Positions 31,170 through 43,122 of a DNA stretch of 64,000 bases are shown here, piece after piece. This DNA comes from Icerya purchasi. Lineage: Eukaryota > Arthropoda > Insecta > Hemiptera > Monophlebidae. A program made the translations under genes and the position numbers. The stretch is taken from positions 447,939,292 through 448,003,291 of the forward strand of contig CM077115.1 of assembly GCA_039619475.1 (NCBI GenBank), written 5' to 3'. Positions within the stretch are counted from its first letter, which is position 1. The number at the start of each line of letters is the position of its first letter. The notes under the pieces are model-generated. The model was not told where the DNA came from and did not search any database. It worked only from the letters and a program-made list of their open reading frames with translations.

Positions 31170-32045
31170 GTCTCTTCTATAAAGTGCTACACTGATGGAG
31201 CTAAGGCAGTAGACGAGACAGGTTCACTGCCGCAGCCTGTGTATTCGAAGGTCACGACATTTCATGCGAAACTCGACTCAATGATGCCTGTTCGGCATAG
31301 AATGCAGAACTGTATGCAATTGCACACTGCTTCCACCACATCGTTACAACTCACACCAGAGCCAGTGATTTCCGTCTGGTTACTCTGATTCCCTACAGTC
31401 TTTGAACGTGATTAGAAGCCAAAAATACAACAAGCCGCTAGTTCTAAAAATATATCGCTATTTGTACGAATTGCATCTAACGGATAGTCACGTGTCGTTG
31501 CTGTGGGTTCCTGGGCACGTTGGAGTGCCTGGTAGAGTGTCGATGGAGCAGTATGTTCTGCCTTACTCTCGCCAATGCCACAGGACGCGGAGCTACCCTC
31601 TCAATTACATATACCAGTGGAGAATTGAATAGGCAGCTGCTACAACATCCCTAAAACCATTAAGCCCACAGTTGAATCGTGGTGGCACCGGAAGGAACAT
31701 CCCGATACGATTTTAAGATCCTCAGCCGGCTGCGAATTGGCCACATCGCTATTTCGCACAAACATATTAATTACGCCGCCTCCGGCTACATGCCCCTTGT
31801 GCAACCAGACAACCGCACCGACAGTTTCCCACATAATACTTACCTGCCAAAAGTTTATTATGTTGCGAAGGCAACTTGGCCTACCCAGAGATATAGGGCA
31901 GACCCTCTCAAATGAGGTAATCTCCATCAACAGGATTATTGCCTTCATTAAAATGAGCGACTTAACTGGAGCACATTTAAATTATCTTCCCTCCCTTGTT
32001 TACGCTGTAATTACCATAGTAGTTACACACAGCACATACAATTTA
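31170..32045 (+). pseudogene. 5'-truncated RNase H LINE fragment
   Basis: The plus strand begins in the RNase H domain (YTDGAK-like text near 31187), runs through SHVSLLWVPGHVGVPG near 31485-31530, and ends with the finger CPLCNQTTAPTVSHIILTC near 31775-31840. Multiple stops and shifts are present. Its last bases (GTAATTACC...TTACACACAGCACAT) match the end of the LINE at 36457-38940, so both are one family. Confidence 0.75.
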
Positions 32046-32049
32046 AGGG

Positions 32050-33530
32050 GGGCAGCTTTTTTTTCTTATTTAAATATAAAATGAATACAAAAAAAATAAA
32101 AAATGAACTGTTTGTTACGATACTTTTGATTCGTTTATGTTTTTTTTTGTTATATATATATATATATGTATATATATGTTTTTTCACTATATGCGTAGCG
32201 CGTGATTTTCGAACCGCCATTATTCACTGATCGGTTCAGAACCAAGACCGATGCCTTTTTTTTAGCCTAATCGTTCCGCGCCGTTTCCGGGTATCCGGAA
32301 TTGCCCGCTCACCTGTTTTGCCGACCTTATGTTTTATTGCTTTGCCTTACCGGTGTTGACGCCACCGGCCGGTACACAAAGACACTACCAGAACTGATAA
32401 TCGACGACGTTCAAAAATCAAAAAATAATACTAAAGGCAGAACAAATTATCTAATCTCTGATTCGTATCATACTGAAAACATTAAAACCCATTTAAAACT
32501 CGCGAAACATAAATTTATATACAATTACACTGGTCTGCAACGAAATCCTTCTTTAAATAAACATATGATGAATATGAGGAGTTTAACGCGCTGTCCCCAG
32601 ATGTCTATGGGCTTTACCGGATGAATCGGTCACATCTAAACTCATTGAGCTGGGCTTTGTCTTCAGTAATCCGCTGCTGGAAGTCATGCTTCAATATCTG
32701 CAACATGACTGTCATGCAGACAATTGGTAAAAGCGTCCGTCGGTTCGATTGCGTCCGAGACATTTACTAGACGCTTACGCAGTACACCTTTTACCTCATG
32801 TAATGGTATAAATCTCGGTAGGAGTCTGCATTAGCTAAAGTATATCTACACTCTGAAGTGTGTTGGCTCACCTTTTTGCGTTAAAGACGAATCTATAAGC
32901 ATGTTCGTCTGCTAATAATTGTTGCTTTGTGTTTGCATGTGTATTGATGTCACATTTATGATTGCCTAGCCGACGAGTGCAAGTATGTGTGGGTGTGCAC
33001 GTATGTGTGTGCAGGTTCACATGCGCATTGGCTATATGCATGTGAGTGTGCATGTGCGTGAAGGAACGTTTGGGTGTGCATGCAGGTGTTTATTACTTTG
33101 TCGTCGTCGTCGCCATCATCACCGTCATCGTAATTATTATAAAAATTGTAAAACATATTCGTCAACGTAATAATTGAAATTTGTATGTGCGGTTGTAAAT
33201 TGGTTTGCAGGTATAAGGTGTACGTTAATATTAGAGAAAGGTTGGACTAAAAATGGTGAAGATATTCATAAGAAGACTGACGTAGTCGGTTGAGTAAGAA
33301 GAGAGAGGAAATGTAATAACCTGCAGCATGCTTTGAGCATCCAACAGGATAAGGATAAACTTTACTGGTAGACGTAAAAATTAAAACCACGATCGCTGAA
33401 GATGAAGCGGGGGTATAACGAAAGTGGTCAAGTTAGTTTACATACACACAAATTATAGTATTTATACTATCGAATAAGTATAAATAAATAATACCAGAGG
33501 CTGATCCAGAGAGATATTTGAGATTATATA
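32050..33530. repeat. Low-complexity and unassigned DNA
   Basis: A TA tract lies near 32148-32175, a GT-rich stretch near 32985-33090 and a short GTC/ATC triplet tract near 33101-33130. No gene or transposon protein is recognised in the remainder. Confidence 0.5.
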
Positions 33531-33536
33531 ATTACG

Positions 33537-34651
33537 CAATGGCGTAACTTGCCTTAGACGGGCCCTGTATCAAAATTTCTTGGGGGGGGGGGGGCTAATA
33601 AAGTGTAAAGATTTTTCACAAAAGAAACAAAAACGGTCGCATTAAATTAAAATAATTATTTATTGATTCAAAGTTATTACTTAGAGTATATGCTCCTGGA
33701 AGCTAAGTTACAATTCAATCTAAACAATTCCACTTCAATCAAATATACACTTTTCTCGCCCCCTTTTTTTCGGCAAACTTGTTTATTAAATCATCCATAG
33801 ATGAAGACGATTTCAGCTTTTCAAGATTTCCTTCCTCTATGGACAATAAAGACAAGTCCGAAAGCCGTCCCGGCCTCATTGAAGTCCTAAGATAATTTTT
33901 TATCAGTTTTAATTTCGAGAAACTTCTTTCAGCTGTAGCAGTTGTAACCGGAAGGATTAAAAATAGACAACATGCTGTTATTACCTCCCGGAGAACTGGA
34001 AGCAAAGCTATTGAATTTTATCAGTAATAATTCCGTGAGTTCTTTAATGGAGTGAATGTTCTGAATTTCAGATTTTACGCATGTTTTCAAAGCAATTAAT
34101 TGTGAACAATACAGATAAACTGACATGTCTTAAACCGTATTTTAAATGACAGTTTTCCGGCATACTTTTTTATCATTTCGTTTGAAAAGAATGAGAGTTT
34201 CTCCGGTTTTGTAACACTTTGAACGTATTACTCAGGTCACAGAGGATCCGAAATTTTTGTTTACTTCTCGGAGGAATTAATATGTATATCTAAAGAGCAA
34301 TAGCACACATTGACTTTGAAGTACGATTCCGGGTCTGAAATTCTCTCATCTTCTTCTAGCTCATCAAAAAAGTGCTTCGTTATCTTCCGTCTTTTATTTT
34401 TCAAAACATTAGCTCCCCCACCCCCCACCCCTCTTTTGCTAAATCTGTGGACTCGTTTAGTAGTAAGACATGGAACGAATTTTTGATTTCTTATTTCGAT
34501 CAGTCTATTTAAATAATTACTTAGTAAAATACTAGCTTTCTGAAAGTCACACTACATTTTTACGAAATTTTTCACACACACTTTCGGGGCCCCTGTACCC
34601 CGGGGGCCCCGTTTCATTGATACGGCTGATACGGCGGTAGCTACGCCCCTG
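33537..34651. mobile_element. Non-autonomous hAT transposon with 8-bp TSD
   Basis: TAATTACG flanks the element at 33529-33536 and 34652-34659. The left end CAATGGCGTAACT and the right end (reverse complement CAGGGGCGTAGCT) are imperfect inverted repeats of hAT form. Inside is only the tail of a transposase gene (33739-34126, minus strand), so the 1115-bp element is an internal-deletion derivative that needs outside transposase. A G run (33582-33594) and GGGGCCCC palindromic stretches sit near the ends. Confidence 0.9.
33739..34126 (-). pseudogene. hAT transposase carboxyl-terminal fragment (dimerisation domain)
   Basis: The minus-strand frame at 33739-34005 includes PVTTATAERSFSKLKLIKNY and LRTSMRPGRLSDLSLLSIE, the conserved hAT carboxyl dimerisation region. 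Upstream (to 34126) the text continues in another frame (CSQLIALKTCVKSEIQNIHS), showing a frameshift near 33990. The catalytic core and zinc finger are absent. The wording is closest to ZMYM/ZBED-like hAT proteins of insects (family-level inference). Confidence 0.85.
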
Positions 34652-34898
34652 TAATTACGTAATATCTTATACGTTAGGCAGTAAATTTGAGAAATACCTT
34701 GTTTCATGAAGAAAATCAAACAGCGACCTCTTTAAAAATTTAAAAATGTTTTAAATATACATAACTATTACAATTTAATTTAAATTTTGTTTTATTTTTA
34801 GGTGAAAAATAAAACGAAATTATAAAATTATACCTAAAAAATTGTAGTTCAGGATTTGAATAATAAATTACTCGAAAGAATCGAACGATAGTATTTTT

Positions 34899-35042
34899 TA
34901 TTATGTGTTATTTCTTCCTGTAATCGTTTGTTTCAATGATATGATAAGTTATATATTTTAAAACCTTAATTTACGTTTATATAAAACTATAACTTTTGTA
35001 ACGTAAATTAAGGTTTTAAAATATATAACTTATCATATCATT
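34899..35042. mobile_element. Snapback palindrome insertion with 12-bp direct repeats
   Basis: Two perfect 44-base inverted arms (34934-34977 and 35000-35043) enclose a 22-base spacer. The word GATAGTATTTTT lies at 34887-34898 and 35043-35054, so the palindrome plus about 35 unpaired bases on its left look like an insertion with a target-site duplication. The layout resembles the palindrome at 43746-43864. Origin as a Penelope-like terminal remnant is an inference. Confidence 0.7.
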
Positions 35043-35054
35043 GATAGTATTTTT

Positions 35055-36084
35055 ATTAGACTTTACTTCTTTTTTATTTTTATTAGTAATCCGATCCGAA
35101 TGTTTTCTCCGTGAGCAGGTAAAAAAAAAATATGTATATTTCTCATTGATATATTTTTATTTACATTGCAAAGTAAAAAGTAAAAACAAACAAAAAAGAC
35201 AAAAGATCGACGACAGTGTTGCATTTAAAACAGAATAAATTCGTAACATTAATACTTTTATTAAAAACAGTATTAAATATTAGTTATAATTAAATCTATA
35301 CGTTGCAACATTTATACAAATTTTTCATAGTATAAATTAACTTTCTCTGTTGTAAAAAAAAAAAACATTTTTTATCAAGAATTTGGTTCTTTGGGTGGGG
35401 AAATAGGACGCTTTTAATTAAAATAAATTATGTAGTTAATAGAAATCGGGGAAAACCCGGAAGTCGGTAATAAATTTTTTTGCGACTGCTTTTTTAAAAA
35501 ATAAATGAGAACAAACTTCTTCGCTATTTTAATTAAAAAGAAAACAAAAAGAACATTTTAAAATATTGTCTAGGGACAATAAATCATTTTATACGCCGAT
35601 GATATTAGTAAAGTTTTATTGGTTACATTAAATAAGAACGTAAAAAAAGTACAAAGAAATGTCCATTTTATAAATTTACCTTCTTTGCTAAGTTACTTTC
35701 TTCGCTAACCGCAAATAACAAACAACGAATGACAAATGAAACTCATTTCAGTTAGTATTCTACAATGTGATAATAATTATTCAAGGAAAGGTGATTACAA
35801 ATGGTCAAGGTTAATTATCGAATGCATCATCAGGAAAAGTGTTGATTTTAGGAAAGTTTATCATCACCATTAACGAGCATTACTTGCTAACACCGTTTGA
35901 GAAAAATTATCAGCTCGCCGCTCGCAATAATCAATAACCTAGTCGGTAATAAGTTTTCCGAAGATTCGCTAATAATTTCTCTCTCACGCAAACGTTACAA
36001 ATTACTTATCAACAATTAGATAAAAATAATTTAATTTTTTATTGCCGTAAATAAAATAATTAAACACGCAAAAAACAGAATAAC
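35055..36084. other. AT-rich DNA without recognisable genes
   Basis: Only short spurious frames; no repeats or splice-site pairs that I can support. Confidence 0.4.
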
Positions 36085-36087
36085 ATA

Positions 36088-36272
36088 TAATTTTTAATAT
36101 AAAATACAAAACCGACTAGTTTCGGATATTGAAATCCATATTCGAAGGTGCATATAAATAATAAGTTAAAATTAAAACAACAATGTTTAATTTAAATTTA
36201 TTATTTATATAGACCGTGAAGATAAATTTCAATATCCGCAACTAGTCGGCGTTGTATTTTATATTATAATTT
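36088..36272. mobile_element. Imperfect snapback element with hammerhead-like core
   Basis: Two arms of roughly 80 bases (about 36088-36172 and 36187-36272) are inverted copies of each other, sharing TTTCAATATCCG.AACTAGTCGG and GTATTTTATATTA. In the right arm GTGAAGATAAATTTCAATATCCGCAAC, and on the minus strand of the left arm GGATTTCAATATCCGAAAC, look like the CUGANGA / stem II / GAAAC core of hammerhead ribozymes carried by Penelope-like elements. Both cores are mutated. A related half-site (GAAACTAGTC then GTTTTGTTTTATTTAAT) occurs near 41478-41512. Confidence 0.5.
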
Positions 36273-36456
36273 TTTTTTTTTTTTAAATGGGTTCGGTGCT
36301 AGCACTGATTCAACTACACGAGCTTAGATCACCTACTCAGATTCTGAGGCGATCGAAGATAGAGAGTACAAAGGAAAGTAGGAGGGGAATAACGGCTAGA
36401 AATAGGAAGAAAAGGATAAAGGAAGCATTGAAATAGGTAGGAAGATACATTCCTTG
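36273..36456 (-). mobile_element. Short 3' end of an I-type LINE
   Basis: After a T run, AAATGGGTTCGGTGCTAGC and the following ~165 bases match the 3' end of the element at 44467-44680 (including CTACTCAGATTCTGAGGCG). Homology stops near 36456, where a plus-strand LINE begins. No clean target-site duplication was seen. Confidence 0.8.
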
Positions 36457-38940
36457 CACAAAAAACATCAGTGGAAAGCGAATCAATATCTTTCCTTCGC
36501 GAGAAAGATGAAGCGTTTAAACTTCCATTCGCAATAGATGAATTTTGGACTTCCAACTAAATAAAACTAGTAACAGTGCGCCTGGTGCGGATTCAATTCA
36601 CCCACTCATGCTGAAACATTTTCTCCTTCCGCTAAAAGTTTCCTACTGCATATTTATAATCAAATTTGGTCCTCATCATCCATCCCTAACTCCTGGAAAA
36701 CTGCTTTAATAATCCCTGTTCTTAAATCAAACAAAGATCCTTTCCTTCCTCCAAGTTACAGGCCAATTTCTTTAATATCGGTCCTTTCAAGAGCTCTGGA
36801 AAAAATGGTGAATAGGCGTCTCTATTCCGTCCTAGAACCTTTGGAGATCCTATCTGAAATCCAGGTCGGTGGCCGTATAACAAAATCTGCAGTTATGCAC
36901 CTTCTAAGCCTACAAAAGGCAAATACTTACTGCACAAAATAGAAAGTAATACTTATATTTGGTCTTCTTTGCCCTAGAAAAAGCTTTCGACCGCGTATGG
37001 TGATAAGGTGTGTTTACTAAACTGAAGAACGCCGGAATCAGCGGAAACATAGGCAATTTTATCCTTAACTTTCTTTCTGATAGGACGATCCGAGTAAGGA
37101 TTGGCTCTAAAATATTTTCCTCCTTCCTTATCGAAAATGCGGTATACCGCAAGGCTCAGCGCTGGTCGTAACATTGTTTATATTATACATAAACGACATG
37201 CCAGATTGTATACGGCCGCCAGTTACGGCCTGCTTATATATATTGATGATCTTAATATATCACTTCTTTCTAACCTTCCGTCCAATGCAACATCAATCCT
37301 TCAATCAACAATCAATAACTTGGAAATATGGGCTGATAACAATGACCTGGAATTCTCTCCGACAAAATCCGTATGTGTGAAATTTCACAAGAGATGCCTG
37401 TGTCATCCCGATTCCGACATAACTCTTTTCCTAAGGAATTCACCATTCCCGTTGCTCCACACAATTAAATTTTTAGGTCTTCTTGGGTTTTTGATGAAAA
37501 ACTGTCCTGGTTACATCACATTCACCATCTTAAAAATAAATGGGTGAAATCCTTGAATGTACTAAAATGTCTGTCAAATCCGAAATGTACCATAGATCCT
37601 AAGCTCCTGCTAACTGTGTACAAATCTCTCACGTTAAGTAAATTAACCTACAGGTGCCAAGTCTATTCCTCATCAAATGAAGCACTCCTTAAATCGCTTG
37701 ACACAATCCATCATACTGCTATACGCAATATCTTGGAAGCGCATAGGACGTCGCCATCGTTGGAAATCTGTTCACTAGCGCGCATCCCACCCCTAACGGT
37801 TATCCGAAACTCCAATGAATTCGGAGATTTATTTTACTGGTGCCAAATTAAATAATACCGCAGCGGTAATTCAGAAATCCTACTACCGTCCTTTCCAAAC
37901 GATCCCCTCCCCAGAGTACTATCGCTCCTTAAGGAAAGAGGAATTAACTGGAACTATGACCTTGTAAATCAGTATGTTGAACTCCTCTGGGAGGTGCGAA
38001 CTTATCCTTGCTGAGCGATCGCTCGGAACAGGATGTCACACTTTTGTCCCAGTACGTAGTGGAAAAAGTGCAACTTTTCCCCAGCTACAGTCAGCTGTAC
38101 ACAGATGGTGCCTAAGCAAACCCCCTTAAGGGGTCCTCGCTGGTGGCTTGCGCCTACGAGGTGAAGGGAGTTCTTCATGCAGTTCGGCTCCATGATTTCT
38201 GTTCAGTGTTGGAGGGAGAGCTGTATGGTATCTTCTTCTGCTTGAGGGAATATCTGCAATCTTAGTCCTAACGCCGAAATCAATTTCTAATCACAGATTC
38301 CTCGCAATCGATTAGGACACTCCAGACACCAAAAACTTTACACACATTGTCTCGAGAAATAAAGCGCATCATTAACGTGCTTTTCCGGGCTGGCTCGCAG
38401 ATGAAGTTCTTGTGGGTCCCGGGTTATGCCGGCGTGCGGGGGAACGAGCGTGTGAATGTGTCTGCTACGACAGAAACATATAGCCCAATGCCCGAAAGCG
38501 CCCCTCTGCCACAGCTGGGGCCACTTCTTTTTCTGCAACATAAGGCAGAGACACGGGAAACTATGTGGTCAGCTCACACATCATGGCTGCGATCCATTAA
38601 GGTGAGCATTGAACCTTGGTGGCCACCTATATCCATGAACTGCAGAGAGTTTGCAGCATAGACTCCACAAGGGCACGCAGCAATATCCCACAACTATTTG
38701 CTGGAGAAAACATCTCCTCCCTCTGTCTGTTCGATATGAAATTCCCCAATTTCACCAATTACTTGGAACATTGCCTGCTTGCGGGCACCTCCAACTTACC
38801 GTCGGTTGCGTTGTCAAACGAACCAAAACAGGTCCAGGATATGCTACACTATATTAGAGCGGCTAAACTATTAAAACACTTCTGATCTTACACTGATCCA
38901 TGTGCTGTAATAATCCCGGTAATTACACACAGCACATGGA
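36457..38940 (+). pseudogene. RNase H LINE polymerase relic, 5'-truncated
   Basis: The plus strand reads through RT and RNase H in shifting frames: NSAPGADSIHPLMLKHF (near 36575), PSYRPISLISVLSRALEKM (near 36750), FALEKAFDRVW (near 36965), a decayed IPQGSA equivalent near 37140, LYIDDLNISLLSN (near 37225; the usual ADD pair is degraded to IDD), LYTDGA (near 38095), then MKFLWVPGYAGVRGNERVN (38400-38455). The endonuclease is missing. Many stops and shifts occur. The element ends at a hairpin near 38898-38939 rather than a poly(A) tail, and shares that end with the copy at 31170-32045. Confidence 0.8.
38898..38939 (+). promoter_or_regulatory. 3'-terminal hairpin of the RNase H LINE
   Basis: CCATGTGCTGT (38898-38908) and ACAGCACATGG (38929-38939) form a perfect 11-bp stem around a 20-base loop. 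The related copy at 31170-32045 keeps the loop text and the ACAGCACAT side, but its other side has diverged. It may be the recognition structure for reverse transcriptase (inference). Confidence 0.6.
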
Positions 38941-41900
38941 CCATATAATTGTATAAAAGAACTCTCCATTCAAAATTAACCCAAAAACTTTGAATAACAA
39001 CAACCAGACGATGTCGGCTACGTCTTCATCAGTTAAAAAAACAAACTTTGTAGATCGCTGCTGAATTTTTTTTAAGAAAACGGTTGCTGCCGGTACTTTT
39101 AGATTTGTACTGAAGTTGACCTTTTCAAAATGAATGCTTGAACTCCGCATCAAGAAGAATACCTCCGTGAACTACATTACCGGTCATTCCAGGACTTCTA
39201 CAAATTGTAGTTGTACCTGAGAGATGGGGGTTTCTTGTAGACTGATGGTTATTAGACTGTAGTGGAGCATCAGAGTTTCGAGATTTACTAAACGACGATA
39301 GTAACCGTTACAGTCCTAGGATAAAAATGTACTTCGATCGATAGCTATTTTTAATTGCCGAAAACTAAACTACCCGTGAAGATTAATTTAAAGAAAAAAT
39401 ACTACACACAAATAATTAATCGCTACTGCTGAGGTTCACGAATTAGTATCCGAAGACAGTATTTCAGGATAAATAAAAGAAGATTATTTTTTGGACGCTT
39501 TTCTATAATTTTGATCCTAAAAGTAATGTTTTGATTTTTAAATTTAATTGTTTTTAATACATCGGAATACTGTTCTTAAAATAATAATAATAAAATAATT
39601 ATAGAAAATGTGTTAACATAATTATTGATAATTAATGATTTTTTACGCTAGTAATTACATACAAAAAAAATTCTCATACGTGTTTCTTCTTTTTTTTTTT
39701 TTTTGGTAACTTCCGATTTCGTGTAAAAATGACACGGTAGAGAAAAAATAAATAAAAATAAGAATAATTGAAAAAAATCGACTTGGAACACTGGAAGAGG
39801 TTTTGCATGGAAGTAAAGGCAAATAAACGATTAGAGAAAAATATCCTCAGGTGTATAATAATGTTCGATGAAAAAAAGAGGAAAGTGAATAAATTTAAAA
39901 AAAAAAAAAAGGCCAGAGCTTCAACCAAAAAACAAGCAAAAAAACAATTATTAACATAATTTAAATTTTCTCTTTCTCAGTGCTTCCTAGAAAACTCAGG
40001 TTTATTCGAATTTTACAAACGAAAAAAAAAAAAGAGAGAAAACGTTATTAAAATTCGATTTCGATGGAATAGCACAGGGGATGTTGTCATTTCCCTGAAT
40101 GTCGTAGCCGTCGTGTCCGATTTAGATTCGAACATTTTCGGTGTCGTTTTCTAATGTTGATTCGATGTTTAGTTAACCAAATGAAATTAGTAACGCTTGC
40201 TGTGAAGGATCTCGTAGTGCCAAGTATATCTCGTGTTCTATCAGAATTTTTAGCGAAATTTATATCTAATTTCGGCCCAACACTACATAGTATTTCATGG
40301 AAACAGCGTCGTAAATTTCATCCGCTAGCTTATTGTTCAAACTGGCAACCGTTCCATTTTCGTTTGTGGCAAGATTATGTAAAAGTAAAATCATTTTTCC
40401 CGACAAGGAGTGTACAGTCGATTGGAATTTACCGGAAGTTGGATGGTACAGTTGATAATCGTGATTAGTGACATAAACTCCATTGTTTTCGTATTTGGAC
40501 CGTGCACTCTCTATAATGGCAAAACGAGCAAACAGCGAACATCTGTTAAATAAGTGTCAGAAGAAATATATGCAGATTACAAAACAGTCAATTCAAAACT
40601 AAAATGAATAGTTTACATTGTCTGCTTAATTAGATTAAACATTGATTATTCTATTCCTCCTGATTTTTGAATTCTTTTTGTCTCTTTCTTTCTCTTGTTT
40701 CCTTCAAAACACTGATTCCCGTTTTACTTAAATGTTAGCGCACGTGCTCTTTTATATTCTCGAATCTTGGTTTTAGGTTTTCCTATTCCTTACAATGCTT
40801 CCTTTTTTAACTTTTTTTTCGATCTCCACCGGTAATTGCTTTACTTTAATCCTTTGTGCTTTTCATCTTCGATTTCGTCAGAATCTAAATTTTTAATACA
40901 GTACTTTGCAGTGGTCAGGTCGAAGCCATAGGCGAACTCTCCTCCCCAAAAATGATCAAAAACATAGAGAATAATGTGCATTAAAAATGAAATGTTCGGT
41001 CGGACAGAGTGCTAACATTATGGTTTATTTTGGATAATATTAAAAGTGGTGCAATAAATGTGGTCATGTAAAACCCTTTCCGGTCAATAACCTGGCTAAT
41101 GCTTAAAATTTTGTTTACTATTTAATAATTGAAAAAAAATATCGCTTACTTTAAATAACGCCCAAGATAATATTATAGATACGCGTACATTGAAAATTTA
41201 AAAATTACCGAATTGTTAAATTTCGTTGGGAACTAATTCGTACAGAAATATAAAGATTTAATATTGAACGGAATTCAACTGATGGAAATCCATTATTTAA
41301 TGTAAAATACGAGTATAAGTAATTCATATTTTTTCAACATACAATACATAAATTATTGACTTTTTAATCATTGATCAACCTATTCATTTTTTAATCATCC
41401 ATCTACTTTTATCAATAACAATATTTCTTCCTTTTGTTTATATTTATTACACTCTGTCATCATAAACAAGATTTTTTGAAACTAGTCTGTGTTTTGTTTT
41501 ATTTAATTTTTTTCTTTAGATTTTTTATGATACACCGAATGTTTAAATATAATTTATTCATCAAAAAATGCCGAAACATAGTAACTCTTAGTTAGCAGTG
41601 GCTGAATACTTGACAATAGAACATAAAGCTGGGGAAGTCATTACCAAATACAAGAAAATACAAAGGCTACTTATTACATGCCCATACTGCGCCGAATCGA
41701 AATACCCATTAATATAACATATTCTGATCGAGTTCCACAGTTTTTTATGCAATTCACCTCAGTACTTTCACATCATTAGCAAAAATAACGAGTCATAATG
41801 CCGCCGAGGTTTACTTATGATAGCAGGAGAATGGATCGTCTTTAAATTTATTTAGAGATCCTTCTTCTCTGTGATAATCAAGAAATTTTTCGTTATTTTA

Positions 41901-42020
41901 AGTTTTATTTTTTTTGATCTTTAAAAGTAATACGAGGACCCAGTTTTACACACACGGTTTTGCTCGGTTATTAACATACATTTTATTTGTGAATTAAATT
42001 AATTTATTAATAGTAAACGG
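38941..42020. other. Long AT-rich stretch with no confident gene
   Basis: A plus-strand 104-codon frame at 40154-40468 (includes SWKQRRKFHPLAYCSNWQPF) is the longest; its origin is unknown and no domain is recognised. Several A or T runs (39690-39705, 39899-39910, 40023-40034) may be old retro-tails. A Penelope-like half-site lies near 41478-41512. Confidence 0.35.
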
Positions 42021-42026
42021 CAGATA

Positions 42027-42029
<3 letters not shown>

Positions 42030-42065
<36 letters not shown>

Positions 42066-43115
42066 TTTATATTACAATCTTAAGAAAATAAGGATCTTAA
42101 ATAAGTAATAATTATAGAGACATTATTTAAATACGAGAAGAAACATAATAATGTAGAAGCATAGCCCAGTGGTATGCCCTACTAGTACATGATATATATA
42201 GTTTACAAATGCAGTAGATCATGCGGTTTAAGCCGCTGCAGCCTACGAGTTCTCGTAATCAGCAATTTTTGTGCTTCTATATTTACATGAGCTACTAGAC
42301 GCTGTTGATGCCGAAATGCAGAATCGCGAATTGTTTCATCCACATTCTTCAACTGCAGATCCCGATGTAAATCATCGTTACGCTGGAACCACCTAGCTCT
42401 TGTGATCAAGCGTACAACTTTGTTCTGTGCTCTCTGGATGATTGCACGATTTGAAGTTGCAGCACATCCCCAGAGTTCCGAACCGTAGGTCCAAATCGGT
42501 TTTATCATAGTAAGGTAAATCAGCCTTTTATGATACAGACTTAACTTCGAGTTATGTCCTAATAGCCAATAAAGTTGGCGAATTCTGGCACTAATTTGAT
42601 CGGCCTTGGCCGTAATATGGGACTTCCAGGTTAACCTTGTGTCTAGGTGCATGCCTAGATATTTAGCTGAGGCGGATGTTGGTATCTGTTTACCATTGAT
42701 GTAAACACCCTGATGTGTGTCAATCGGACGCATTCCGTAGGTGACATGAACTGATTTTGCCTCGTTTAACTTGATTTTCCAATTCTGCATCCACAAGACC
42801 GTCTTGTCAAGCGCGTCTTGTAGTATACAATTGGCCTCTACTTGTGTGTTAGCGACAGCAAGAATTGCGGTATCATCGGCGAACATAGCAAGCGTAGTAC
42901 CTTCAATTTTTGGAACATCAGCAGTGAACATAAGGTAAAGCAAGGGACCGAGAACACTACCCTGAGGCACCCCGGCTTGTATGTCGTAGAAGCTGGATTT
43001 TTCTTCCTCGTGGGAAACGCGGAACTTCCTACCGGACAGGTACGATCGTAGCAGCCAGACGTAATTAGCTGGTAAGCAACTACTAAGTTTAGACATTAAT
43101 CCTTCATGCCATACC
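42030..43115 (-). mobile_element. 5'-truncated Jockey LINE with short TSD
   Basis: The T run at 42030-42063 is the tail. The word GATATAT flanks the copy at 42023-42029 and 43116-43122; it is short and AT-rich, so only moderate evidence. Truncation falls just before the RVWHEGL block of the RT. The coding part that remains is unbroken, so the insertion is fairly young. Confidence 0.85.
42203..43096 (-). CDS. Jockey reverse transcriptase, carboxyl half, open frame
   Basis: The frame of 297 residues, preceded by in-frame RVWHEGL, contains AGVPQGSVLGPLLYLMFTAD, the catalytic AMFADDTAI, AKYLGMHLDTRLTWKSHI and IKPIWTYGSELWG, and ends RLQRLKPHDLLHL, the usual Jockey end. It has no stops or shifts, but motif A, the fingers, endonuclease and ORF1 were never copied, so it cannot be a working enzyme. 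It is closer to the second Jockey (25668-30290) than to the first in the PKIEGT / LAMFADD area only by general look; no alignment was run. Confidence 0.9.
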   Translation of the reverse strand: MSKLSSCLPANYVWLLRSYLSGRKFRVSHEEEKSSFYDIQAGVPQGSVLGPLLYLMFTADVPKIEGTTLAMFADDTAILAVANTQVEANCILQDALDKTVLWMQNWKIKLNEAKSVHVTYGMRPIDTHQGVYINGKQIPTSASAKYLGMHLDTRLTWKSHITAKADQISARIRQLYWLLGHNSKLSLYHKRLIYLTMIKPIWTYGSELWGCAATSNRAIIQRAQNKVVRLITRARWFQRNDDLHRDLQLKNVDETIRDSAFRHQQRLVAHVNIEAQKLLITRTRRLQRLKPHDLLHL

Positions 43116-43122
43116 CGATATA

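Noticed and set aside
40154..40468. Plus-strand 104-codon frame
   Set aside because: Surroundings are featureless, no domain or splice context; kept only as a note in the region entry.
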